From positions 868,001 to 932,000 of the forward strand of contig WARS01001600.1 in the NCBI GenBank assembly GCA_008933995.1: 64,000 nucleotides of DNA, given 5' to 3'. This document shows positions 1 to 9,671 of the stretch, piece by piece. How positions within the stretch are numbered: position 1 is the stretch's first letter; each line of letters begins with the position of its first letter. The notes below the pieces were generated by a model. The model was given only the letters and a program-made list of their open reading frames with translations. It had not been told where the DNA came from and ran no database searches. Both the position numbers and the translations under genes were made by a program. This DNA comes from Datnioides undecimradiatus. Taxonomy: Eukaryota; Chordata; Actinopteri; Lobotiformes; Datnioididae.

Positions 1-1119
1 CACGTGTTTCTGTGTTGACCAGGTTTAAATGTCAGACTTTAAGACCTTTTTAATAACAGAGAGGACACTTCCATACCTGTCTCACAGTCTCACTGAACAG
101 AAAACCAGCAGGGAGGAAATGGCCAAGAGGGAGAGATGAGTCACTGGATCCACACTTTGGTACTTTCCCCCAGAATAAAGCAGTAATTTCTTATTATATA
201 ATTACTTTAACTGATGTGCCCAGTGCTGATTAATGATTGAAAAAATATTAGTTTATTTCATTTTGTGCTAAACACTTCAACACTTGCCATTATGAGACAC
301 TGAGCTTCCTCACTGCTGTAGCAAGCACTAGTGACAGTGGTACAGGAGCTGACTCCAGTTTATCAGCGTGTCTTGCATCCAATCCAGCCTTGATATAAAC
401 TAGATTGGATCCCGGGTTATTAAGTTGCTGTGCGAACGCCAAAATGAGAACGTGCCAGTGTTGCCATGACAGAAGTAAATATCACCTTGTTGAGAGCTGC
501 TACAGCACCTACAGCAGTTTGGCTTAGTGAGTGTTGATGTGAGGTGAAGCAGTGCGGGAAAGAGCCAAACAGAAAGCTTGACTTGGATCCGAGGAGACAC
601 CTCCGCCATGACGGCTCATCCTGCGACAGAGTTCAACACCTCTCGATGCACTGCCACTGCAAACTCATTAATGTCCTCTTCAAACATGCTTTTATCTGCC
701 TCTCTGGCCTTTATTTGATTCTTATCTTGTGTTTTGCTGGTTTAATTGTCTCACTGATTCACACTTAGCTGATTTTTAACCACTACATAAATAACATGAA
801 GGCAGAAAGTTGAACTAACCTGCAAAAACTAGATATAAAATGGTTAAAACAGACAAAACTGGCTCATATCACATCACAAGAGAAGATGAATGCAGTATGT
901 TTGTGTCTCTGTTGAAGTGAGACTTTCATTTTAGGCTACAGCCTTCCTCTTCAAGGCCACTTGGGTCTTTGTGTGTGTGTGTGTGTGTGTGTATGCACAC
1001 TAAAGTGCATTTGTCAGTGTGCATGTGTGTGTGTGTGCTGATAGAGGCACTGTACTCTCTGGCAGTATCTGGCACCAAGAGCAGCCCACTCCAGCTGCAA
1101 TGGACGCAAGCCAAACAGC

Positions 1120-1181
<62 letters not shown>

Positions 1182-1349
1182 GACCCACTACTGACAAACA
1201 CATAATTCAGTCAACAGTCTTCTCTAAATCAGTGTTTGGGCACTAAAACTGTGTTTTTATCTGTTTGGTGGAACATTTTTAATTCGCAGATCCCGACTGG
1301 ATGAGCAGGTAAATGAAATGCAGGGGAGTGTCTTCGTGTTGCAGCGTAC
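1..1349. other. Non-coding DNA at the left edge (3' side of dhrs12)
   Basis: No convincing exon is visible here on either strand. On the minus strand this should be the last intron of dhrs12, because the splice donor at 1348-1349 implies a further exon. I looked for a terminal exon beginning in the required phase and encoding the usual family C-terminus and did not find one, so it probably lies left of the window. The stretch contains a GT tract near 971-993 and a compound CT/AC microsatellite at 1120-1177. Confidence 0.6.
1120..1177. repeat. Compound (CT)n(AC)n microsatellite
   Basis: About 12 CT units followed by about 16 AC units, in the presumed last intron of dhrs12. Confidence 0.95.
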
Positions 1350-1739
1350 CCTGGTAGAAACGGCCGCTGGGGTTTTTGGCTGCAGCCTCAGAGATAGCCA
1401 GCCAGACCACGGTGTCGGCGCCCTGCTCCGGGGTCCGCAGACTCTCCTTCATCGAGCTGTGGAAGTCTGGCATGGCGTTGGCCACCGCTGGGACACACAG
1501 ACAAAGTCAGTAAGAGTGAGAGAGCAGGAGAAACCAACTTAAACAGGTATTAGGAAGCTGAAATGTCTGGTTTAGTTCAATTTGTCCAAAGGCTCTGGAG
1601 CTGCTAATGCTCGGTGCTCTGCATGTGTGTGAACAGGCCGTACCTGGGGTGTCAACCCAGCCAGGGTGCATGACGGAGAAGTGGATGTTAGTGTGAGTCT
1701 TTGCCAGCTGCTCTGTCATCACCACCTGCTGCCTCTGGG

Positions 1740-1780
<41 letters not shown>

Positions 1781-2849
1781 GTGTCTTTGAGACTCTGTAG
1801 AGTGCCGATCCCTGAAGCACTGAACTATAAGCAGGTCAGACACATGAAACAGACACAGGCTCAGCTCTGAGAGATCCAGGCTCAGGTGTCATGGTAAGAA
1901 ACACAGTTATAACACCCATGTATTTACTAATTTGCTCACCAACAGATCAATAATCACACTATTCTATGTTCTTCTGCCATAATAATCACAATGCATTTCT
2001 CATCTGTTTCCTAATAGCCTCGTAGCTTGACAGCCAGTCAGATCAGCAGCTGTCACTTCTTACCTTGTGCTGGGCGTAGACCATGGTGCCGTCATAGCGG
2101 CCTCTCTCAGACTGCAGGTTTCCTGTCCTGAGCTTCTGCACCAGCATGCCCCCTGATGACACTGTGATCTGAACATGGACGAATGGAAACACGAGTGAGG
2201 GGCGACAAAGGCAGCGGAGCATCAGCTATACTCTATTACTCTGTAAGGACAATTTGACATGCAAAACTATGGCAACAGTAGATTTAAACATCAAACTGTA
2301 CATGTAAAATTGTTATTAGTTGCATTAGAGCATGCAAAAATGACTAACATGCTGCTTATGTGCTACAGATCACTGAGATGCTTTTAGAATTAGAGGTACT
2401 AATCATTATTTTTGATTGCCAGACTTTTACATGCAATGGAAATGTTTACACTGCGAAAGATAGCTCTCTTCATTTCACGTGACATTACTTGAAAACGTCT
2501 TTCACTGCAGACTGTGTGCAGCATCGTCACTACAGTGAAATGATGAAAACACTACATTTGTCCTGCAGTGACCCTGCTTGTTCCCAACAAGCCTCAAAGG
2601 TTCTTATTCTCATTTTCAGGATGTGTTCTGGGGGCATGTGACCACCAATGAACCATTAAATAGCCACAGCCCGAACCCATTAAATATTCATTAGCATGAT
2701 GAATTACGCTGACCATCTAAAATCTATGAAGTGTCCCCTAAAAGTTGAGCAAACATGAGGAGTCAGGCACAGACTCACCACTCTGGGGTCTGCGCTCTTC
2801 TCCAGCAGTGGAATGAGACTCTTGGTGAGGATGTAAACACCTAGTGGAC

Positions 2850-2881
<32 letters not shown>

Positions 2882-5800
2882 ATAACACACACAACTATCC
2901 CCATCTTTCCCTTCCATCCACATTTGCTTCACACCTCCCCTCTGACATTTGACTCACCGAGCACGTTGGTGGCGAAGCTCTTCTCAAGCCCCTCAGCGTT
3001 CACATCCCTCTGACTCATGATGGAGCCAGCGTTATTGATCTGCACGTGACAATCATCTTTCTGATTATATTTCTCCAAAATTTATTTAAAAAAACCGACA
3101 GAGGGAACGTCAGTAAAGCTGAGATAGTAATCTGACTACATATATGGAAACAGGTAACTCACCAGCACATTGAGGGCCTTGTACTTCCTCTTGAAGGCCT
3201 CAGCAAACTCCCAGACCTTCTTGGTCTCAGACAGGTCCAGGATGTGGACATAGACCTCCTGTAATGACATTTAGATTAATGAGCAATGTCACGTCTTGGG
3301 GGGAACCGGCGTCTTTCCCGTGTTTTAAAAAGTGTGTCGTGTACTTTGTTGCCCGTCTCCTTGACGATGTCAGCCCTCGCCTCCTCGGCCTTGTCCTTGT
3401 TCCTGCACACCATGTGGATCGTTCCGCCTGTGACAGGGGACAGGAGAGACAGCAGCGTCAGCAGCTGAGGAGACAACCACCTGAAGGAAAACAGGTCTGA
3501 ACTCAGGTCTCAGAGTTTCTGTTCAATTTAAAGTATAATGGGTGAATCGTTGTTTGATGAGGACCTGATCACTGGTCTTAAAGAACTGTAATGCTTCCCC
3601 CTCTGATGCAGCACCTGGGCGTGTACCTGCAGGTCTGGGCTAATCCTGAACGCTCTAGCTCCCTGTTCTTGGGTAAATAAGAACATATCGGACACTGATG
3701 GACGGTTTCTGTTAATCCTCCTCATTATAGAAGTAATAACGCTGACTTTTGCACTGCTTCAGTATCAATCACAATACATGCAGAAGAAGCTGGGACCGGT
3801 ACCCCTCTTAGCGATGGCCATGGCGGTGGCTTTCCCAATGCCACTGTTGGCTCCCGTTATCATGAAGGCGCGTCCTGCCACGGACACCTCCAGGTCCTTC
3901 TCCACAAACCTCTTGGAGGCTGACAGGTAGGCATTCCTGCAGGACACCGACATTTACTGGGTTACGTTCATGTCAGCAACATGCTCACCTGCTCAGCTGT
4001 AAGGTATCCATGGTACATCTGTGCCTCTGGGCTCAGCTGAGTGATAAGTGTGTGTGTGTGTGTGTGTGTGTGTGTTGAGGTCAGAGAGGGCCAGTGTTTG
4101 AGGTCAGCCTGGTCACTGTACGTCTCCTCACAGCTTTACTGTACAGATACAATGAAGACGAGAGTGTCCTGGCATCATCTCTGAGGGGAAGGGGTTCGGT
4201 GAGGCTACCGATGATGACAACAGGATCCGTGTGTATGTGTGTGTGTGTATGTGTGTGTATGTGTGTGTGCAACTGAGCTTGTGTGGCACCAAGGACTTCA
4301 ATTGCCCCCATTGTCCTGGATGCCATTGTTGAGGGCGGCTGAAGCGGGGGGATAAAGGGGACAGGGAGGGGGGTAAAGCTGAGGCTAAATGCCCGCTCTG
4401 TTCGCTGGTGTCATGCAGAGAGCTATTAGTGCAGGGTCAGAGCGGGTTGCCGGGCAGCTCTCTGGGAGAAAAGATAACACAGAACAAAGGGGAGAAGGGA
4501 AACAATCACAAAAGCACCTCTTCAGACAACTTGGCCTGTAGTTTACTGACGAGGAAAGGCGCCTTAGGGCCGCAGTAGATCAGATAGGACTGATAAGACC
4601 TTTACAGCCTCGCTGTGGTTCAATAACTGACTTATGGTCTTGCACGGCTCCTGCTGAGTCACTGTAAACTCTATTCATAGATCAATAAGATTAAAAGACG
4701 TGTCTGTAAAATAAAACCGTCAGTCAGTGATCATGGGCGACCAGTACAAACACACAGCAGCTACACTTTCACCAAAACATTTCGGTTCTTCTCCATCTCA
4801 CAGATCCAGCCCTTAAGTAACCTTAGTTACCCAACACAGCCTCGTATTATCTAGACATTTGAGTCAGTAGTTACCTAAAAATAGGGATTTAAGTAAAAAT
4901 AAATCACAGTTTCAGCTTGAAACGACTTCAAATGTCTGATTTTGTTCGCCCTATAACCCAAAACCCAAAGATGTTCAGTTTACAGAGATAAAAAATAAAG
5001 AAAAACAGCAAAATCTTCGCATTTAAAGCTGCAAATAACTGTTATCTGTGCTCAAACTGTTGAAAAACCGCTGCTGTTTCAATTTGAGTTTGAAGCTATT
5101 TGACTCATTTCAGCTCTGCCCATCAGTGTGTTGATTCTCACCATAACTCTATTTAAAAATGTGTCATTAAAAGTCACAAAAACACCCGAGAGCCCCGATT
5201 TCCCTGTTTCTGTTCAATATCACACAGCTGGGCCAAGTCAAACCCATCGTATCTCGTAGGATCTGGTGTATGTTGCATTTATAAAAATAAAATAAAATAA
5301 ATAAATAATCAAAAATAAGTATATATATATGCCATATATAATGAATACATATACATGCAATACATTTTTATCACCAAACTATGTGTGGATGAAAATGGAG
5401 GCTTATATTAGAAACTTTTCATATTAGGCTGTTGGAGTAAAGCTATAATGTGATGTTTGAACGGTTCCTGCAGCAGTTTACTACAATGACACTTTACTCA
5501 AAGATCCCTGTGATGTTTAGAGTCCGATGTAGATTAATATTACAGTAAAATCATGAGGCAAACAGGAGAAATGACATTCAGAGTGATGCTTCAGCGCCAT
5601 CATTCGCACTAATCAACTTTAGTTTTAGTCCACACTGAGTTTCTCCAGTTAGACTGTGCAAATGATGAGCCGCTGATGCATTAATGGCAGCACTTCCAGC
5701 AGAGTTATTACTGTGATCTGAAATAATAACTAGACTGTCCACCCACACGCGCGCGCACGCACGCACGCACGCACGCACACTGAAGATGCACACAGCCTCA

Positions 5801-5910
5801 CGCCACAGTGATGTCCCAGCAGTGGCCCAGACGGGGAAGGCAAAGGCGTCTTACCTGGTGAACTCGGTCACTCCCTTCAGGAACCAGGCGGAGTTGCGGT
5901 ACAGAGACAT
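1350..5910 (-). CDS. dhrs12: Dehydrogenase/reductase SDR family member 12 (3' partial)
   Basis: Nine coding exons were rebuilt: 5855-5910, 3803-3936, 3345-3427, 3163-3258, 2958-3039, 2779-2840, 2064-2168, 1644-1734 and 1350-1487. All have GT/AG borders and the phases join without a frame break, giving 282 residues. The start ATG at 5910 opens MSLYRNSAWFLKGVTEFTR, the typical DHRS12 N-terminus. SDR hallmarks are present: cofactor-binding TGANSGIG (residues 46-53), NNAG (125-128), catalytic Ser in ITVSSGG (about 172-178) and YAQHK (Tyr202, Lys206). The protein should be an NAD(P)-dependent oxidoreductase of the classical SDR type; the physiological substrate of this family member is not settled. 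Human DHRS12 is about 317 residues, so roughly 35 C-terminal residues are missing, in agreement with the donor at 1348-1349. Reading through that donor would instead add a short tail ending at 1279. The gene is head to head with ap1s3. Confidence 0.93.
1741..1778. repeat. (CA)19 microsatellite beside a splice acceptor
   Basis: On the transcribed (minus) strand this is a GT tract that ends a few bases before the acceptor of dhrs12 exon 8 (exon high end 1734). Confidence 0.95.
2850..2879. repeat. (ATA)n microsatellite beside a splice acceptor
   Basis: About ten trinucleotide units. On the minus strand it reads as a TAT-rich tract ending about 10 bases before the acceptor of dhrs12 exon 6 (high end 2840). 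Confidence 0.95.
4048..4075. repeat. (GT)n microsatellite
   Basis: About 14 GT units in dhrs12 intron 1 (3937-5854). An interrupted GT-rich tract follows at 4230-4270. The rest of this 1.9-kb intron shows nothing I recognise. Confidence 0.95.
5748..5780. repeat. (GCAC)n tetranucleotide repeat
   Basis: A GCGCGC start followed by about seven ACGC units, in dhrs12 intron 1 about 75 bases past the exon 1 donor. Confidence 0.9.
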
Positions 5911-6577
5911 GATGCTGCTCTGGAAGCCTCTCGCTGCGCTCAGCTCTCTCCTCCGCTTTTACCCTGGACCAGAACCACGTGGAGCTCCGCTGAATTAACA
6001 TCAGTGGGCGACAACTGCACCGGCCACCCAGCGGCAGGAGGCGAGGCTGCATCACTCGCACTAATCAAACCTGCAGACCAACGTAACTAACAGTCGTTTT
6101 AAACCTCTTTTAGTCAGCGTGTGTTTGTCGACTCACAGTGAATGTATTATTTCTACCCTTTCATAAAGTTATCAGTGGATGTCTGTAAACCATGAATGAC
6201 TGTGAAAGGCTTCCTCTTCCACGGGTGAACGGGTAACTTCATTAACACAGAGAGGATGTGATTTGTGCCAAACGAAACTTTAACTGACTTAAAACATTCA
6301 TGCCCGCAGCCCACTGCAGCCTCCAGCGTGCGCCGCGCAGATTTACCTGTCTGTGTGCAGCGTTTCCTCGGCAGCCAATCGGGTGCCGGAGCGCAGCGGG
6401 GCGCGGCTCTGACTGGAGAAGGTGTGAGCGCGCTGATTTCTGGGAAGATCAACAATGTCGCCGCATTCGAAAGCGCACAAGACCCAGTAGGAGTGGACTC
6501 TGGGACTGTAGAATAGGGTTCATTGTAAACCTGAAGGATTTGAACTTGGGTGACTTCTCTCGGGCTGCTGTGGCAAA
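5911..6577. promoter_or_regulatory. Shared head-to-head promoter region of dhrs12 and ap1s3
   Basis: The start codons of dhrs12 (5910, minus) and ap1s3 (6578, plus) are only 667 bases apart and point away from each other, so both promoters and 5' leaders must lie here or be spliced in. The part around 6300-6480 is richer in G+C and CpG than its surroundings. It has a CCAAT motif at 6375-6379 and a GGGGCGCGG run near 6398. No TATA box is obvious. A CpG-type bidirectional promoter is the simplest reading; the transcription starts cannot be placed by eye. Confidence 0.6.
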
Positions 6578-8912
6578 ATGGTAAGTGTCGGTGCGCGTTG
6601 CTGTAGTTTTATCCCCGCACCTGTTGCCAATAAAAGGTGCCACACTGCAATAAACGGCCAAATCAGTCGCTTTGCGCCCTCAAACTGCTTTCTTCTTCTC
6701 GCAGAGCAGTTTGGCACTTCCTTGTTCAAAGGTCGTGCATTTGGCTGTGTGGCAGCTCATGGTTTCAGCTTTAGGGTTCAGATTCACCACGGGGCGCCGT
6801 GAGATGTGGTCAAAGTGAAGAACTCCGAGACAGGATGGAGAGTTTTTGCAACCTTGTCATCACTGACAGGCAAATGAATGCAAATCTTCAGAGGCTGGTT
6901 TCATTTGCAGGAGTTTAAATGTTATTAATGACAATGAATCTGCGCGTTCACACAAAACAATTCTTTGTCGTTGAGCTGAAATCCTTGGTCCAGCTACGGT
7001 TGTGTTGAAGTGGCCCTCCTGTCCTTCCTCACACCACATGTCCTGCTTTATCTTGTTGGAGCTGCGCCCCGGGGCAAAGAGCTCTCATTAATTGCCCTGG
7101 GACAACACAGACGTTGTATTTACTGTGTTATCGCTCTCAGAGGGTTATCGATGTGTTGTGTGTCCAGGTCATCTATATTCACTTTTTGTGCGGGGAAATC
7201 TAAGAGCTCTGTGGTGGTTATCTGACTGTAGCTGGGAGTATTATTACACTGTGTGTGTGTGTGTGTGTGTGTGTGTTCAATGTGCTTCGTGCCTGTCTTT
7301 GGTTTGCCCTGTTACCAAGCTGCACACTGACCACAGTTTAAACACTTATTATGTCTTTAACCCTTGAAACAGAGGATGACGCTCCTGTTTGGTCATGTTA
7401 CTCAGTTTTCTGCAGTTATTCTTTTTACTGCAAGACAAAAGTCAAATTCCTAAACTTGTCATAGTTCAGTGTTTTCTGCCCATTTCCCCGTCTTCTGCCC
7501 TCTCCAGATGCACTTCCTGTTGCTGTTCAGCCGGCAGGGGAAGCTGCGGCTGCAGAAATGGTTCATACCAATAACGGAGCGGGAGAAGAAGAAGGTGATC
7601 CGGGACATGATGATGTTAGTGTTGGGCCGTCCGCCGCGCGCCTGCAACTTCCTCCAATGGAGAGACCTCAAGATTGTTTACAAGAGGTGGCGACAAGAGG
7701 CACAGCTGCTGTTTCCATTTCTGTTTTAATTAAGACATTGTTTTTCTGTCTTGTGTCATCTGTGGCAGGAGTGTGAGGAGCAGAAACCACCTTTGACTCT
7801 GCTCATGCTTAATGCTTAACTCGTGTGTCCTCTTTGCTAATACACAGATAACAGACACACCCATCTTAACAATGGCTTAACAAAGCTGAGCTTTGTCCTC
7901 CTCCTCTGCAGGTACGCCAGTCTGTATTTCTGTGCTGGTCTCGAGGAGCGGGACAATGAGCTGCTGACCCTCGAAGTGCTGCACAGATACGTCGAGTTGT
8001 TGGATAAATACTTTGGCAACGTAAGTAGAGTGAAGCCACGGCCCTGAGCAGAGTTCACTGGCCCGTACGCCGTCCCTGCACCCCCGCACAGGGTGCTGTC
8101 AGTTATTCTGAAAATGAGGGGGTTAACGTTTCAGCTGCGGTGTGCTGCGTGGCAACTGTGCTGCAGAGTTCGTCCACTAAAGGCTACTGAAGTGTCTGAA
8201 GTGAGTTCCCCATTAAGGGTTTGGCTTCATGGGCTCTGTGTGACAGGATGCTGTAAGACAGAGGGAGGCAGCAAACAGCAGGTTCAGTTTTATTAATCCC
8301 TCCTACATTAACGTGCAGCTCAGAGTTTACACAGCGTAGACCGCTGTGTCTTCTGCCCTACACCACACTGCAGCAGCTCAACACACTCGCTCTCCCCCGC
8401 CTGGCTCGTCAGTCTCACGCCCCCTGGTGTCCACAAAGAGCCTCTGCTCCTGACTCACTGGAGGTCCACTCGGCCTGTTTTGATTTGGAAAACAAGGCGG
8501 GAGCCACGCCCTCATATTGACAAAAACTCGGTCAAATAAAACTATTTATTTAGTGCCGGGTCGCCCAAAGGAGTCTGTTATGTATTATTATGAAATATCA
8601 TTGATCCATGCCATTTATCTCTAATGGACGCTGTGTTATTGGGGTTCAGGTGTGTGAGCTGGACATCATCTTCAACTTTGAGAAGGCGTACTTCATCCTG
8701 GACGAGTTCCTGATGGGAGGAGAAGTTCAGGAAACGTCCAAATTCGCTGTGGGAGCGTCGATAGAGGAGGCGGACACGCTCCAAGAGGTGCTCTAAGGTA
8801 CTTCTTAGTGGGCGTAGGCTTTTCTCATGACTCATGTGAAACTGAGTGTGTTTTTATATCTTTGCTCTGATCGCAGACTTTGGAGGAATACATGAGCAAA
8901 CCTGCCTACTGA
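6578..8912 (+). CDS. ap1s3: AP-1 complex subunit sigma-3
   Basis: Five exons: 6578-6580 (only the ATG, followed directly by the donor gtaagt), 7508-7686, 7912-8020, 8650-8787 and 8877-8912. Together they encode 154 residues, the usual sigma-1 length. An ATG-only first exon is typical of AP1S genes. The product is the small subunit of the heterotetrameric AP-1 clathrin adaptor, which sorts cargo between the trans-Golgi network and endosomes. Family blocks are clear: [12 protein letters not shown] (residues 8-19), KIVYKRYASLYF (56-67), [17 protein letters not shown] (86-102) and [17 protein letters not shown] (106-122). The segment [16 protein letters not shown] departs from the lysine-rich KKxVxKAIEQAD of AP1S1/2, and with the EEYMSKPAY end this favours AP1S3. 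Donor 4 (gtgctc) is weak; if unused, the protein would end in LQEVL at a stop at 8794-8796. An AATAAA at 9519-9524 may end the transcript. Which teleost duplicate (a or b) this is cannot be decided here. Confidence 0.95.
7251..7276. repeat. (GT)13 microsatellite
   Basis: Perfect dinucleotide tract in ap1s3 intron 1 (6581-7507), about 230 bases before exon 2. Confidence 0.95.
8415..8433 (-). promoter_or_regulatory. CTCF-like binding motif
   Basis: Read on the minus strand, the 19 bases TGGACACCAGGGGGCGTGA match the vertebrate CTCF consensus TGGCCACCAGGGGGCGCTA at 16 of 19 positions, including the whole CCAGGGGGCG core. It lies in ap1s3 intron 3 (8021-8649). Binding is an inference from the motif alone. 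Confidence 0.5.
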
Positions 8913-9671
8913 GCCGAGAGAAGGCGGGGGCGGCTCACATTTCAGGACTTGAAGCACAAGGTTCATTGCTCCTCAACGTTTTTATTCCGTGACTAATGAT
9001 GACTCATTTGGCATAATGTTGTGGTCATACAGCAACCACAAAGCTGGTGATTTCTTATGTTTCTTACTGTAAGAATCGCCATTATCGTTGAACCTGTAAG
9101 TGATGTTTTTATCTCAGGGTTTTATGGCAGGATGTCAGACTGAGGAGTCAGTCTCGCTGTTTATCAAATATGTTTTTATGAGCTCAGACAACAGTGACGT
9201 TCACACTGATGCATTGTGGGTAAATGAAGAAACACTACACAGTAAGGAAAAACTAAAGTCAATGCTTTATTAACCTCAGGTATGTCACATATGACCACAT
9301 TTAAGAAAGAATTACCAAAAAACCACAAGTGAATCTGGGGGATCCAACACTGATTCCAGTTGTGTGTGTGTGTGTGCGTGTGTGCGTGTGTGTGTGTGTG
9401 TGTGAGTGGAAATGCAAGGCTGGTGAGTCACATGTACAAGTTGTTAAGTGTTGTTGAGCAACAAACTCATACTTTATAAAAAGCATCAAATGAATGTCCC
9501 GACACTCGTGTTCCTGCTAATAAATAAGGACTTTTGTAAACCTACAGAAAAACTAAAGCTGACTGCATGTTTTCTTCTTCAAAATACTTTATTTTCACCC
9601 TCTCCCTCCACCAAAACAATATATATATATGTTGTGTATATATATATATGTATCTGTATCTACAACCGTAT
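8913..9671. other. 3' ends of ap1s3 and scg2 (tail to tail)
   Basis: This stretch lies between the ap1s3 stop and the scg2 stop. A plus-strand AATAAA at 9519-9524 is a candidate polyadenylation signal for ap1s3. A minus-strand AATAAA (plus 9588-9593), about 80 bases past the scg2 stop, is a candidate for scg2. If both are used the transcripts nearly meet or overlap slightly. The stretch also has a GT-rich microsatellite (9361-9404) and AT-rich tracts (9620-9652). Confidence 0.5.
9361..9404. repeat. Interrupted (TG)n microsatellite
   Basis: About 44 bases of TG with two CG interruptions, in the presumed 3' UTR of ap1s3 or just downstream of scg2. Confidence 0.93.

Noticed and set aside
926..960. 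Minus-strand SGLEEEGCSLK then stop as a possible dhrs12 last exon
   Set aside because: It lacks a phase-compatible acceptor and the conserved start of the family C-terminal exon; the LEEE resemblance is probably chance.
1145..1177. Regular dinucleotide arrays considered as a CRISPR-like or phased repeat system
   Set aside because: These are ordinary vertebrate microsatellites without spacers or associated genes. The 55293-55402 array likewise has no unique spacers.
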